A stretch of 64,000 nt of DNA from Moringa oleifera (lineage: Eukaryota > Streptophyta > Magnoliopsida > Brassicales > Moringaceae), in contig JAJFZO010000344.1 in NCBI GenBank assembly GCA_021397835.1, forward strand, positions 3,906,001 to 3,970,000, read 5' to 3'. Shown piece by piece: positions 1 through 12,475 of this stretch (positions are counted from its first letter, which is position 1; the number at the start of each line of letters is the position of its first letter). A program made the position numbers and the translations under genes. The notes under the pieces are model-generated. The model searched no databases. It was not told the origin of the DNA and was given only the letters and a program-made list of their open reading frames with translations.

Positions 1-15
1 GATTTAATCGATTAC

Positions 16-80
16 CTCTTTCTTCTTCCTCTTTCAAGGGCCCTTCCATGATGCTAGGGCGCAGAGAAGCTCCACTTGAC
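16..80 (-). CDS. Candidate next exon of the decapping-5-like gene (uncertain)
   Basis: On the minus strand a long pyrimidine tract ending in CCCCCCAG (81-96) is followed by a 65-base open stretch ending at a GTAATC donor (donor bases at 10-15). The previous exon ends in phase 2 and this stretch supplies the missing base, then reads without a stop; the peptide includes MEGPLKEEEER. Phase agreement and the good acceptor support an exon. I do not recognise the peptide from the family's conserved FDF/TFG C-terminus, which would lie beyond the left edge. The long A-run on the plus strand could instead be a retroposon tail that merely resembles a polypyrimidine tract. Confidence 0.33.
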
Positions 81-939
81 CTGGGGGGAAAAAAAAAAAA
101 AGTACAGTGTGGAAACAAATTAGAATCCCTGCAATACTCGAGGTTTATTAGACAATACATAAAAAAAAAAAAAAAAAAACAGAAAGAAAAATGTCAGACC
201 TATAATTTTATTATTGTATAGTTGCTAACGCATGTAGAAATACATGGAAATGCATGCGACTTATATCAGTATCACTTTCTGAAAAAACTACTGGCCGTTT
301 GTTCAACTCTATTGAAGTTTCCAAAACAAGCTTTATTAATCACACATTAAACTACAAGAGTAAAGATTAATAGGCACAACAAAAATTATTAGCAATTACA
401 TTTGCCAAGGGAAAGATGACAATGAAATGAATGCTACTTATCAAAAAGGGTACAAGCAAAGAAGAAAATTTTAAGTGTTATCTAAACAATGAATCATTAG
501 CTTTCAAGTCTGATCAACAAGCAATGAAAGTTACAAATGTGCTGAGAGTTAAAGAATGAATGAAGGACTGGTTTGTTCTTCAATCAAGCATCACTTAGAC
601 AATGTTGTTCAAAAGGATGAAACATGAAAAAAGTTACACAAGAAAAATATGAACTTTCCATAAGAGGTTCAGTTACAGATAGCTAACTTCTAACAAGAGT
701 ATCCATCAAGGGAAAATATAGCAACTAATTAAATAGGATATCAATCATTTCCTTATAATCCATTGCAGCTCTTGAAGCTTGACTTGGACAAGATACAAAT
801 ATTTTTCAGGACTACAAACTACCTTCGGTAAATGCACACCTGCTTAATTTCATAGTCTCATTGCCATTAGATAAGTACATGGGGATATCAATTTCGTAGA
901 CGTATTGAGTTAACCAAATTCAAGGAACTAATTTCCAAT

Positions 940-1130
940 GTTTTCTTTTTATAACCATGTTACTCGCTCGAGGACAAATCAGCTAATCCACGGAGCCCGA
1001 AGAAAGTAAGGAAAATCATCCATCCCCAAAGCAATGTGGTGCTCCGATGGGAAACGAAACATAGGCCTCTTTTAGCCTCCGCTCACCTTGATCACTAGAT
1101 TACACCCACTTGGGTGGAGTTTCTAATGTT
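940..1130 (-). mobile_element. Probable tRNA-derived SINE remnant
   Basis: On the minus strand this block reads like a eudicot SINE: an A-box-like TAATCTAGTGATCAAGG about 45 bases before a B-box-like TGTTTCGTTTCCCATC, followed by a GC-richer body with CTTCGGGCTCCGTGGATTAG. It stands out from its AT-rich intronic surroundings. No target-site duplication was seen. Assignment rests on box-like motifs and resemblance only. Confidence 0.4.
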
Positions 1131-1559
1131 ATAATTGACGATGGGGAGAGCCTCCTTCGCTTCTGATTGCAACATCACCCTCCCATAAATGCTTTGTTAA
1201 GAGAGCTTTAATTGTATAATTCACAAGTTGAGTGATGACTACAAAATAAAACCTCCTTTATTTGATTTCCATGATTGATACATCTCACTTTGCATATTGG
1301 TTTAGCAATTTTTTTTTTAACCGACAATTTATGAGTCATGACATAATTTGACCTTTAGGATTTAGTAAGAAAGTAAGCCTATCTTTCAAAACTTGATTAA
1401 AACCACGAACAATTTGGCTAAATGTTTATATTATAGTTTCTCAATTAAGGAGAAGATGCCTAAAAAGCTTATGATGAAGCGTTGTTCGGACCATAGTTGT
1501 TGGTTCATTAAAAAGGAAATATAATCCTTAATAGGAAATATAATCCTCAATAAAAACTT

Positions 1560-2830
1560 GCAAGATGGAGAATTTACTACTTGTCAAGGGCAAGAAGACT
1601 TTGATTAAAAACACTCTTTCAAACTTGCCAGTGTACTTTAATGTCATTGCATTTTTAAGGAGGTTGCTCATAAATTAGAGCTACTGCAGCAAACATTTTT
1701 AGGCAACTTGGGATGAGTTATAAATATCTCTTAGTTCGATGAAGGATTGTGACTCAACTGATGGTACGAAGAGGGCCAAGTATTAAGTCCCCGTTATTCT
1801 TTACTAAAGCACTCCTAAGAATGTGTTCGTGGAGATATTATGGTGGAGGGTGAAGGATTATGGAAAAGGGTAGTGAAGGCTAAATATGGAAGGGATGATG
1901 AGGGTGGATGAAAGCTAAGGGAATGAATGCGTAAGAGATCCACTAGATTTTGACATGAAAAAATGGTGGGAAGATAAGTCTTTTGGTGAGGAATATCCTA
2001 AATTGTATTCCATAGGGATCATGGTTTTGTGTTGATCTAAGTTAAGTTGAGCTTTTAAAGAGATGACGACATATGATAATTTAATCAAATGAATTGTTAA
2101 ATTTCTTTCATTAACTTTGAAGGGTTTAGCTCGTTGGTAAGCAAACATTGACTTGTGGTTCAAGTCCAAGACTCGAGGAGGACGAGTTTCCCATCCGTTA
2201 GTCGAGTTCCCCAACCTAGATATCTTTGTTATCAATTTTTTCTTTTTTCACATTAGCATAGAAAATTATGGAAGTACACTTTTATCTTATTAACAAACTT
2301 TGATTAGATCAACAAAGGATATTAACCCATTCCCATAGAAAGCAAAAAAAATGCTTGGGTTTGTGAAAGTGCGAGGGAGCACAACAAGAGACTTCATAGT
2401 TAGTTCAATTTAGGAAGAATGCTTGGAATAGGAGGTCAAGCAATTTGAGTAGTTTAATGCGAGGTGCATATGAGCAAGGAGGATCAAGTTGTGTGGAAAT
2501 AAGGTTCCATCAACAACGATTAGTTTACTATTACATCATTTTTCAAGTTGTTAAACCGTGTTAAAGGTGACACGCACTTTCCTTGGAAGTCTATTTGGAG
2601 AGCTAATATTTCAACTAGAGTGGGATTTTTCACTTGGGAGGTCCTATGGGGGAAGGTCCTCATCATTAATAATTAGAAAAATAAAGGAAAGACTATGGTG
2701 AATTGATGCTTTTGATGTAAAGAAAAAGAGCAGGTGGTATGCCACATTCTCAAGTGGTGCAGTTGATCACACAGCTTTGGAAGAGGGGCTTTAGCCACAT
2801 TGGCGTTGTCTTCACGGTTTCGGGCTCTAT
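1560..2830 (+). mobile_element. Degenerate LINE (L1-type non-LTR retrotransposon), 3' part of RT ORF
   Basis: Broken plus-strand frames carry hallmarks of plant L1 elements. At about 1585-1640 the frame reads KGKKTLIKNTLSNLPVYF, matching the RT thumb region. At about 1800-1915 it reads TKALLR..SWR and, one frame over, EGLWKRVVKAKYGR. At about 2580-2760 it reads FPWKSIWRANISTRVGFFTW followed by a CxxC...H...C zinc-binding module (CFCCKEKEQVVCHILKWC), the RT-associated zf-RVT domain. Many stops and shifts make it dead. It lies antisense in an intron of the decapping-5-like gene and is interrupted by a SINE at about 2119-2250. Confidence 0.75.
2119..2250 (+). mobile_element. tRNA-derived SINE inserted in the LINE remnant
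   Basis: Contains a clear RNA polymerase III promoter: A box TAGCTCGTTGG at 2127-2137 and B box GGTTCAAGTCC at 2157-2167, 30 bases apart start to start, as in tRNA-derived SINEs. The body ends in a T-rich tail (about 2236-2249). It separates the RT-thumb and zf-RVT parts of the surrounding LINE, so it inserted later. Flanking duplications are not evident. Confidence 0.6.
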
Positions 2831-4134
2831 AGAGAAGTTGGTGGCGTTCATAGATTTCAGTGTTGATAAGGAGATAATGAAGATTATCAAGGTGATACCT
2901 TGATTGCTTTTGGATAATAGACGCAAAAGGAATAGAAGGGCATTTGAGGGGATTGATACACTTGTAAGATTGATAGGGATAACTAGTTAGAAACAATAAA
3001 CCTATGGGTATTCAGTACTTCTTTTGAAAACGAGGAAGATTTGGTAGATCTCATCAAAATCCCAACCTCTAACAACTAACCATACTTGTCAAGGATTGCA
3101 CCCCCTTGGTTTTATGTAAATAATACATATATATACGCACACATGTATATATATATACACATATATAGTTCCTGATAAAGAGAATAATCCTAAATAGAGC
3201 AAAAATAGAAAACAGATGTAGTAGCGTCCAACCCAATGTTGATGCCAGAAACGTAATTAAGTTAATATGGTAAAACTGCAACTTTAGCAATGCAGCAATA
3301 AGATTCAACCAGAACCAGTAATAAACCTTATTTGAATAAGATGTAAACAATTATATGCATTGGTTGAAAACAAGGCATTCATTTTTTTTTTAAGGATTAA
3401 AGATACATCTCTTATAGAAACTATGCAGGACTTTCACGTTGAAGATGTTCCCAAAAGCAGAGGTTACATATAAATAATCCAAACACTTTGACATTGATGT
3501 AAGAAATGACATTTTCATCGCAAGGAATTGCATTCACATTACTTTCATTAAAACACTAACAAGATACCACACTATAAAGTGTCAAGATTTGGAACCCAAT
3601 GCCACTCTTCAATAGCCTTGGTCATCCCATCCTCATGTATCACATCATAATAAGAATTCATATGAAATTTAAAACAAACTAATAAACAAATAAGACTATA
3701 AGCTAGTTCTCAACAATTTTAGGAACAAATGCACTGTCAAAGTTACACTAAATGTGCATAACATCCCGAATTACTGTTTGCTTATAATAGTTAACTAACA
3801 TCAAAACATATTCATTTGGTGGATCCTTCCAAAGAAACTTCAAATTAGGTGTTAAAAAAAAAATGTTAAAAGATCAATTCATAGCAACCTCCCTATAAAA
3901 CATGCCCCCCTTGTTGGGTGGCAGCAACATGGAATCCAATAGTCAATACCAAAAGTTAAACAAACAATAGTTAAACACACCAAAAGTTAAATATGTCAAA
4001 TACAGCTCCAAATGTTGCTGATTCAAAAAAGCTAGATACTTCCCACAAGATGAAAGAGTTATTGTAAAACTTCAATTGCTATCAGCATAAAGAAATTATG
4101 ACTTATTACAATATGGTTGATATGAATGAATTAC

Positions 4135-7100
4135 CTTTTTAGATGGGATGGTGATAATGAAACTGGTGCCTTGTCATCTTTTGCATCCATTGATAGAAAT
4201 TTTGATGTTGATGCTTGAACCACCTCTACATCTCCCTGGGCAGCTTGTGCAGAATGAGATGAAGAAAGGTCAGTGGGCCCAAACTGTAAAAACAGATCGG
4301 GGTTCAATAAGGAAGGGATTGATGCCTCAATGCGACTTGTGCCAGAGGTTTCAACAACTGAGGGAGAAGATGACATTGAGTCATGAACCAATTTAGGTTT
4401 GTTGGCCATCCGAGATAAAAAAGGACTTTTATCCAAAAAAGAAAAAGTCAATGTAGACAAAGGCGACCCAGTAACCGATGGCAAGATGGAACTTGGTTTT
4501 CCAGAGGGCAGACAAGTAGGCTCATTCCTCATCTGATTTGGCGCTTCAGTAGCATCGCCAATGGGGAGGTTCAACGAACGCTTTGATGGGAAACCTGAGG
4601 ACGGTATTAAATTAGATGTTGAGTTGATGGAGTTGGCACTGAAAGGAGGCAGAAAGGGCCAAGAGAAGTCAGGCAAATTTGATGCACTGGTTGCTCCAGC
4701 TCCAGTTATGTCAGGATACTGCATCGGCCACTTCCCAGAAGGAGACGGTACCAGGGCCGGTGGTGGTTGAAACAGAGACTGCTTTTGCAAATGTGAAACC
4801 CCTGCTGAGGATCCAATAAATCCTTGCCAATACATTTGCACAGCACGCCTAGTAGCATTTATATCTGGAGAAGGTGACAAACCCCAAGTCCCAATATATA
4901 ATGGCGTAATTCCAATTTCTGAGATGGGAACTCCGACAGGTGAATTGGATGTAAAATTTGCCACAGACCCAGAACCAGACGGCGGTAAGTTTGTTGGTTT
5001 AGAAGGTCGTTGGAGATAATGAGACTGCATATAACATTATCACAAAACAAATAACCATAGTGGAACTTAATCTGATTATTAATAAATTTAGAAAACATTG
5101 AAAACACAAAAATACATATACTTTCGCTTTCTAGTTTACATACTTGAACGATAGTGGGATCATCTGGTACAGCTGCTGCACTCTTAACAGCTGGTGAAGA
5201 TAAGACCTCCAAGTCCTGAGATAGCATGCAAAACAGATGTCTGTCTGTTAAATAATAATTTCATAATGCAACAATTATGAATTCTAACAAATATTCAATG
5301 AAAAGATGCAGAAATAACCATTACATCTTAAAGCTAGCTTGACACAAATGAATCAATTAGGGAGTTCTACCTAAAGCTAACATTTACTCCTTTAATCCCT
5401 ATTGTTGAAAATTTTCTTTCTTAAATTTAGAAGAAGCACAACTAGATCTCGCAATACCAATGCAGCCTTTTTGGCAGTTACAGGCAACTTTCAGAGTTTC
5501 TCCAGTCCCACCCAAAATTAGAACAACCACTAAAAGTTTTGCATAGCCTCTAAAAGAGAAAACAACAATTATGACAATAATTTCTGATCCACAATACAAC
5601 GGTAACACACCATGATATCTTACACTAAATCATACACTGTTCTGTCACTTCGTTCACCACAGATAGACCAATCACTCCTGCGACTGCCCGGATGATTTCT
5701 TTGACTATTTAAATCATTTCCTGCAGCTATGCATTATAGTCTAAGTAAGTTGAAAATCTTTGGGTTACCATTACTTGTCCTCACATAAGTTTGTTTTCTA
5801 GGTTTTTAAGGGAAAGAGAGGGGGGGGGGGGGGGGCGAAGAAGAAAAAGGAAACTCTCCAACTATGTAAATCTTGGCTTATCACTCTGAGATCTATCATA
5901 TCAGAGAGAGGGAAGACGATGATCTTTTATAAACCGCTGACTTTCAAATGTATACAGTACACACATGGTGTCATTACAGTCATAGCTAACCCTTCTACCC
6001 TGGTTTATGTTTCTACAACTGAAACCCGGAGATAACCTTTCTTCACCCAGATGGTGACCTGATTATAAATTACACTTAGCATGAAATCTAGATGCAAGCC
6101 CACCCCCAAAGAGTGAGAAAGAAACCAAAACAATAATAATGCAGCTTAGCATACCTTAACATCACTTTCTCGGAAGTATATGCAATCATAAACTCTTTCA
6201 CTTGGGGGCACAATTTTACCATCCTTTTCTCGCCCTTCTGTTCCAAAACATCGTACTACAAAGTACCAAAAATTATTCACACTAATAACCAAAATGACAC
6301 AAAAGATATATGATACTATCATATCAGGCAACAAAACAGATTACTAATACATTAAATTTCAAACCACAAAATCAGGGTACCAGAAAATGTTCACTCGGAA
6401 AGACCAGTTTAGCATACCGGTCCCATGCTGTGCACTTGCACACACACACACACACAAACCACAAAGGGGAAAACATCCCCTCACTACTTGCATGATTATA
6501 GTAATCAAATAGTAATTTTAATAATATAGATAATTCAGCTTACTAATTGCAATGAAGTAAATTTATTGTTTATCCTTTTATTTCAAGTCCTGAAGCAAAA
6601 TGGTTTGACTACATCAAGAGTAAAGCACGATAAAATAGAACCTCAGACAATCATTTTACATCTAAAAGCGCAACACAGCTACAGCCATCTATTTCTGAAA
6701 ACCTGAAGTTTTTTAATTCTATTTTGAGCTTTTCCTCTCATGTTGGTCAAGATATTCTAACGTGAACTTTTCCTCCCATGTATGTCAAGACAGCCTATGC
6801 AGCCAAGAAGATTATATCACAGACAGTAACATATCCTGAGATGTCATAACACTAACACTGCATTGAGCAATGCCAGTGGAGGTTATTGGTTTCATATATT
6901 GATATAAACATATACCTTTTTGCAATATAAGGCTCAAAATACAGCTTTCTGATAAAAATAAGATAAACTAGCCCTGCTATAACAAAAAAGATTAAATAAT
7001 CATAGCTTAGTAGTTGAGACAACAAGCCCATGTCTTACTTTCCACCAACCTGCATCTTGCACAACTGCTACAGCATTTTCATCCAACTCAAAACATTTCA

Positions 7101-7412
7101 TGCACCTTTCATCTCTCACCAATTTTAAGCACTCAATAAACCCTAATAGCCTATCAAAATCCGCGAAATCAAGAAGGACGCAGCAACTCTACCAATCATC
7201 ATAACGGAATCAAACTGGAAACAAAAAAATCAAAAGGAACACAAAAGAATAGCAAAAGGAGGAAGAAAATTAGGAAAAGCGGAGAAGTCACCGTCTTTAA
7301 GGCCAAGTGTGGACCCCTGAGGGTCGATTTCGAAGACAACACCCTGGTATCGGATCTCGCACTTGGTAGTTAGGCTTACGAAAGTGCCAACATATGCATC
7401 CTTCGACCCCAT
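4135..7412 (-). CDS. Decapping 5 / LSM14 (SCD6-like) family protein, 3' end outside window
   Basis: Four minus-strand coding exons join in phase: 7292-7412, 6155-6255, 5144-5215 and 4135-5024, giving about 394 residues; the gene continues to the left. Residues 1-74 form an LSM14 N-terminal Sm-like domain ([14 protein letters not shown], then [13 protein letters not shown] and [19 protein letters not shown]). Family members (Arabidopsis DCP5, SCD6, Rap55) bind mRNA and decapping factors in P-bodies and repress translation. Exon 3 includes DDPTIVQ and exon 4 is a long low-complexity Ser/Pro-rich linker starting [10 protein letters not shown], with the usual YWQGF motif. The FDF and RGG C-terminal parts are not visible. 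The start is the first ATG before the Sm domain. Its closest Arabidopsis relatives are probably the SCD6-related/DCP5-like genes rather than DCP5 itself; this is inferred from the divergent linker. Confidence 0.85.
5820..5835. repeat. Homopolymer G run (16 bases)
   Basis: An uninterrupted G run inside an intron of the decapping-5-like gene, followed by CGAAG. On the transcribed strand it is a C run. Long G/C homopolymers are rare in this AT-rich window; length may be affected by sequencing error. Confidence 0.8.
6438..6456. repeat. (CA)n microsatellite
   Basis: A short run of CA dinucleotides in intron 1 of the decapping-5-like gene. No function is evident. Confidence 0.8.
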
Positions 7413-7620
7413 TTTCGTCCTGTTTGTTGTCTGAATCCGCAGACTCAATTGCTAGAAAGTGATTTTGCCCTTCTCTGGCCCCCCTTTCACCTTTAAGAGA
7501 AACACGGAAAGAGAGAGAGAGAGCGAGAGAGAGAAAGAATATGACGGCCCGGTGGGCCCATTTTTCCAACATCGAAATAATGGGCCAGCCTAATTTGGAT
7601 GATGATTTCGTCATAAATCA
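7413..7620 (-). promoter_or_regulatory. 5' UTR and proximal promoter of the decapping-5-like gene
   Basis: Upstream of the start codon, minus strand, lies a CT-rich tract (plus-strand AG repeats at about 7509-7538), typical of plant leaders. Beyond it are a palindromic TGGGCCCA (7553-7560) and TGGGCC (7581-7586), which match the plant site II (TGGGCC/T) element found in housekeeping and growth-linked promoters. No clear TATA box was seen. The transcription start is inferred, not observed. Confidence 0.5.
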
Positions 7621-8496
7621 TATTATATTTTATATAAGTTTTAACTGCTGCACTATGTTGTAATATATTATAAAATTAAATTCAAAATTAAATAATTATT
7701 TTGAAGTTTAAAATTTTTGTCTATGGTATGGAATATAAAATCACATACAGATTTAAACAATATATATTATATTTACGAAATTTCAGAATTGCCTACACAC
7801 TGCCTAGCTTACTTTGTCCAAATTCTGTCTCATACAAGCTACAAATTTTGCTTTTCAAACTTCCAAGAAGAAGAAGACCTAAAGTAAAAAATACCCACAA
7901 GAATATCAAGGAACAACCTTAGATTGTTCTTTTCTAGTTTTTCATTTTCTTAACTTTTTCCCCTCTTGAATCACAAAAAAACTCCTAGAAGAAAGAAAAG
8001 AGAGAGAGAGAGAGAGAGCTTCTGTTTTGCATTCAAAATCAGGAAAAACTATCATACTATTTGCATGCAATTGTCTAAATACATTGCCAACAGCAAATTG
8101 CTAGTTGACAGCTCAGCATAATCAACCCAAAAACAACTATAACTCTTAACTCCTAATACTAATTACACATCAATCCATACAGTTTACCTTTAGTTAAGCC
8201 CAACGACAAAAATCTGACAATAACACATCTGATACCATTGCTCAGATTCAACTAAAATGGGAAACTGAAAAGATAAATCTTCAATCATCAAACATTCTCA
8301 GGCTTCTATATGAGAAAATAATATCATGAAGCCACATTGTCATGAAATAATGAAATAGTTGCCCTCGAGTTTTCTGATGCTGGTGAAGTATTTTTGCATC
8401 AACCAAACTGCCCTAATTCAATAACAATTTACGTTACAAGTGTGAAAACTTGCTTTGTGTTAAAAATCTTTGGCTGCTTGGCTTCCAACTATGCCT
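7621..8496. other. Intergenic region between the decapping-5-like and mtSSB genes
   Basis: AT-rich spacer. It holds an AG microsatellite at about 7998-8019 and the 3' UTR of the mtSSB gene (just below 8497). The open frame at 7701-7922 has no recognisable content. No gene is seen. Confidence 0.6.
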
Positions 8497-11400
8497 TCAG
8501 TAATAGCCAACACGTTTCAATTCAGCTTGAGTTGGTTGCTGATTCTCACCATTTTTGCCCAAAAACACTATTCGACCTACAGAGTCCACATTGTAAAAAT
8601 CATTGGTACAAATTTAAACCAACCTTAGGTTAACAACAAAGTTGTCACATAGAGCCATAGAAAAGTAGAGAATGAATACTTGACAGTAACGAGTAAGTTT
8701 ATAAGAAGAGAAACAGAAAGAAAGAGACATCTTTTCTGCAGGTTGGATGAGAAATTTAAGAAAACAATGAAACAAAGTTCTAGGTGTACCATTTCGACGA
8801 ACAGCAATCTCTCTTACACGTCGGACAAGACCACTTATAGGATCAGAGAAAATTTTTGTCTCCAGATTCCCCTCCAAGTATACAATTGAGCTATGCCAAA
8901 CAGAAAGTTAAAACATTATAACTGAGGTCAGGAACGAAGGTGATCAGTAACAGAACTTAAGAGAGTTGAAGCAATGGGGAATTATTCCATGCTCAAACAC
9001 CCCTGTGCTGAGAAAAAAATAAAATAAAATCCACAGAGTAACAGAGAAAGTTAGTAAGCCACCAAGAAGGAACCACCAAAACTACTAATAGGTACCATGA
9101 AAACTTACACTCTAGTTAGTAAGCCACAGCACTAAAAGCAAAAAGAGACTAGGCAATGAGGCCCACTAATCATTTCAAAAGAATCAGCATCATCTAGTTT
9201 AACAAGCAATCTTGGGCATACTGGTCAGTAATCCGAATGCTTGGCTAACTTAGACCCACAGTGAATAATTAAAGTATTAGTACTCATCTCTTGAATTTGA
9301 ATCACAGAATAGTAAATAGACTCATGATCACGTGTATATCGCATATATTCGTCATATTATTCTCCGATCTGGTGTTTCCTTCAAGGAAGAGTTCCTTGTA
9401 ACCTGAACCCGTTCATTCTTAGCAGCATCCCACCAGCAAAGCAAGATATGATGTCAATCATGAAAAACAACAGAATCACCAAACAAGTCATTCAGGTTTA
9501 CAACCCCAAAATCTAAGCTGGATGACAAGGTCTACTAAATTACCACGCTAGCCCAATGGATATATTAGCTGAACCCAGAAGAACCGGAAAATACCAAAAG
9601 CAAGATAAAGTTGGCATGCAAGTTAACATGCCATAACAACTGACTTGCTAAAGCAGCGGGATCCACAATGCAATTTAATGTAAAAAAGAAGGGAAACCAT
9701 TACTAATTCGACAACTATTTCCCCAATTAGCGACTTAAATATATTCCTCCAGTTAAAACCTATGACTTTATAACCACTGCAACATCAGTAAACACACTTC
9801 CTCACCAACAAGAACAAACTGAGATCATCTGGTTGACACCTCCAAACTTGTTCAGATAAATCAAACAAAATCCTACCTCTCATGTGTCCACCCCCCCCCC
9901 CCAAAAAAAAACTACAATAATCCTGTTATTAGTGGCATATCTAGATTCACGATATATTATAATTCATTTTTCAGACAGTCCTAATTTTTTGGGTTCCTTA
10001 TTGCTCCTGTATACATATATGTGAGAAAAAGAAGTAGGATGACGAGAGAAGTGTAGAGGAAAGAGAAAAAAGAGAAACACAAGAAAAGAGGAAGGAAAGA
10101 GAAGCAGGACAGAAGGTGAGACAGAAATGTATTCCAAAATTTATTATTTAATTCCATTATACAACTTATGGTCCAAAACGTTAAAACAGGGTGCCTAATA
10201 TAAGCAACAAAATTAACCAATTAGAATTTCAAACTTTTTGAAATAAAATAAAAAGGTTCATTGAATTTGAGAGATTGTTTTGCCTTAAAGCTAACTCAAT
10301 GCAAAACAAGGAATGCTCAAAAGATTCTCATGAACTTTCTTTTCCTAAAAATTCAAATTGAGACAATCTTATGTTAATTTTCTATTCCTATTTTTTGTAA
10401 CCAGCACACAACTTTTGTGGATCCACGTTAGCTGCATATTACAATTTACAATAAAGTTCCTTTATTGGCACAACATCAGGCATCAATAGTAAGCATATAG
10501 CTATTGGATGTTTCATATTAATGGAGATAAATGGAGAACAAAAGAATTTGATGCTCAGACACATACCACACCTACAGTATTGCCTCAGCCAAGCAGTGCC
10601 ACTATAGATAGATTGAAGTCTCTTTTTCTAACCATGACCAGGTTTAAATGGTTTTTTATTTTTTTATTAAAAAAAAAAACTCTGCCATCATATAGGTTGT
10701 GATTATCAACATGAGACAAGCTTTTACTGCACTATCTGATAAATTCTATAAGGTCATCTTTCTAATTTTTTGAAGCAGCTGCACTACCATAACTCTTCGT
10801 GTTGGCTGATATCAATAATAATGCTGTGAATAGAAAGCATCATAGGAACACCAGGTATGCAATGCAGTTATAAGAAAAGAACCACCATCTACACCAGAAT
10901 TAAGAGTAATGAATATGCATTTGTTACTTCGAAATTTACCCAGGTAGAACATTCTTCATGACAACATCTCCCAACCCTTCTGGATAAACCGAAACGCGAT
11001 GCCACTGAACTGCACATCTGTTTGCATACTCCCTGGGGTCTTCATTCTCCAATGGCCTCCTGTTGTTCCGGATTCCTCCTGTCCCAACTGAGAAGAGTGT
11101 CACCGTCCTCCCACTTCTTAGCTTCTTCTGCATCGGACTTTGCCCCACCTGCCCCATTAGTATAGCCTAAGACACAAAATCCACCAAAATAACATCAAAC
11201 ACAAGTGGGTTGTTAAAACTAATGTAAAACCCAACAACATCTCTGCTTTTGAAATGTAACCAAAATCACCCACAAATCCACAGATGAAAAGCCCAACAAC
11301 CAACATAAGGATTGATGCAAAAGATGAACAAGAAGATGCAGAATAATTGAAGTGTGAGTAAATATACCTTGTAAATGCCCCCATCAAAGCCGTTTTCGAG

Positions 11401-11643
11401 GGGACGATCAAAGACAGCCCGTTGCTCTTGTGAGGGTGATGATGATGACGATGGTGACGATTGGGATGAAGATGCGTCAGCAATGGACTCAATGTCTGAA
11501 TTGAGGTTGGACTCGTCCAAGTCAGAGGCTTCCGTGCTGGAGAAGTCGCTGGTGGAAAAGGGCATTGATAACTTTGACACTCTAGGGTTTGAAAGAAGCG
11601 AACGACAGAGTCTTCTTGAGAGAGTAGTCATTGGATTGGCCAT
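8497..11643 (-). CDS. mtSSB: Mitochondrial single-stranded DNA-binding protein
   Basis: Four coding exons: 11368-11643, 10940-11166, 8790-8890 and 8497-8576; phases agree and give 227 residues. SSB coats single-stranded organelle DNA during replication and recombination. Residues 1-45 are Arg/Ser-rich (SRRLCRSLL) and look like a mitochondrial transit peptide; residues 36-77 are a Ser/Asp-rich linker. The OB fold runs from about 86 to the end: GQVGQSPMQKKLRSGRTVTL, then WHRVSVY, then VYLEGNLETKIFSDP and RVREIAVRRNGRIVFLG. The last exon (ending ELKRVGYY) is short and is found only by homology and phase. The intron between exons 2 and 3 is about 2.05 kb, unusually long next to the others. A telo-box-like AAACCCTA lies upstream at 11736-11743. 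Confidence 0.9.
9891..9910. repeat. Poly-C/poly-A homopolymer junction
   Basis: A run of about 12 C bases directly followed by 9 A bases inside the long mtSSB intron. The rest of this intron (8891-10939) shows no coding, RNA or transposon signal I can support. Confidence 0.7.
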
Positions 11644-11914
11644 TTCTTTTGGAAAATGTGAATTACTGCAAAACGTGAAAATGTTTTCAGCACTGGGGTT
11701 CTTGTGATTCAGAAACCAAGGGTTTTGAGGGGCTTAAACCCTACGGGGCATAGCAATAAACCCAACCCAAGAGTCGAGAGCATCATGCTGAGGCGCTGAC
11801 CGGTCCGTACACGTGGGAAAAACAGAATTTTGCCCATATGAGAAAAAATAAAGATATTTTTGTTTTTTTTTTCCCTCTAGTTGACAGAAACTTCACATAT
11901 CTACGAGTATAATT

Positions 11915-12475
11915 CACTACGGTTTGGATTCGGTTTAATTTTGATTTCTAACCATCTCTTTAAAGTTTATAATTAAAATAAATCAAAATCTGAATTGTTA
12001 AATTATAATTTTAATTAAAATTCGATTTGAAAACAGTTTAAATTCGATTTAGGTTTCAGTTTATATACGATTCAAATTTCGATTCAATTTCAGTTTTGAT
12101 TTATATTTTAATTATAAATATAATATTTTAATTTTAATTATAAATTTTTAATAAAATAAAAAATAAAAATAATTATATTTTTATTAAAATATATATTTTA
12201 AAACTAAAATTATTTTTAAAATTTTTAAAATTAATTTTTAAATTAAAATTTTTAATATTTTAAAAATTAATTTAATTAAAAACTAAATCGAAACCGTTGA
12301 TTTTGAACTGTCGATTTCGTTTTTGATTTAAAATTTACATGAACTGTAACTGAATCATTTTTAAAATAATTTCGATTACGGTTTAAAATCAAAACCGTTT
12401 ACAATGGTTTCAGTTCAGTTAAAAATCTTAAGGTTACGTTCGGTTCATCGATTTGAACCGAACCGCCTTCAGATC
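11915..12475. mobile_element. AT-rich MITE-like repeat, family A copy 1
   Basis: A block of about 560 bases, noncoding, with many GGTTC/GGTTTNGATTC motifs at both ends in opposite orientation (start CTACGGTTTGGATTCGGTTT; end CCGAACCGCC on the plus strand, which reads GGCGGTTCGGTTC on the minus). Its AT-rich middle matches a second copy at about 42225-42860 over most of its length, including TTTTTATTAAAATATATATT. Inverted ends plus a dispersed partner suggest a nonautonomous DNA transposon; the superfamily is unknown. Confidence 0.5.
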
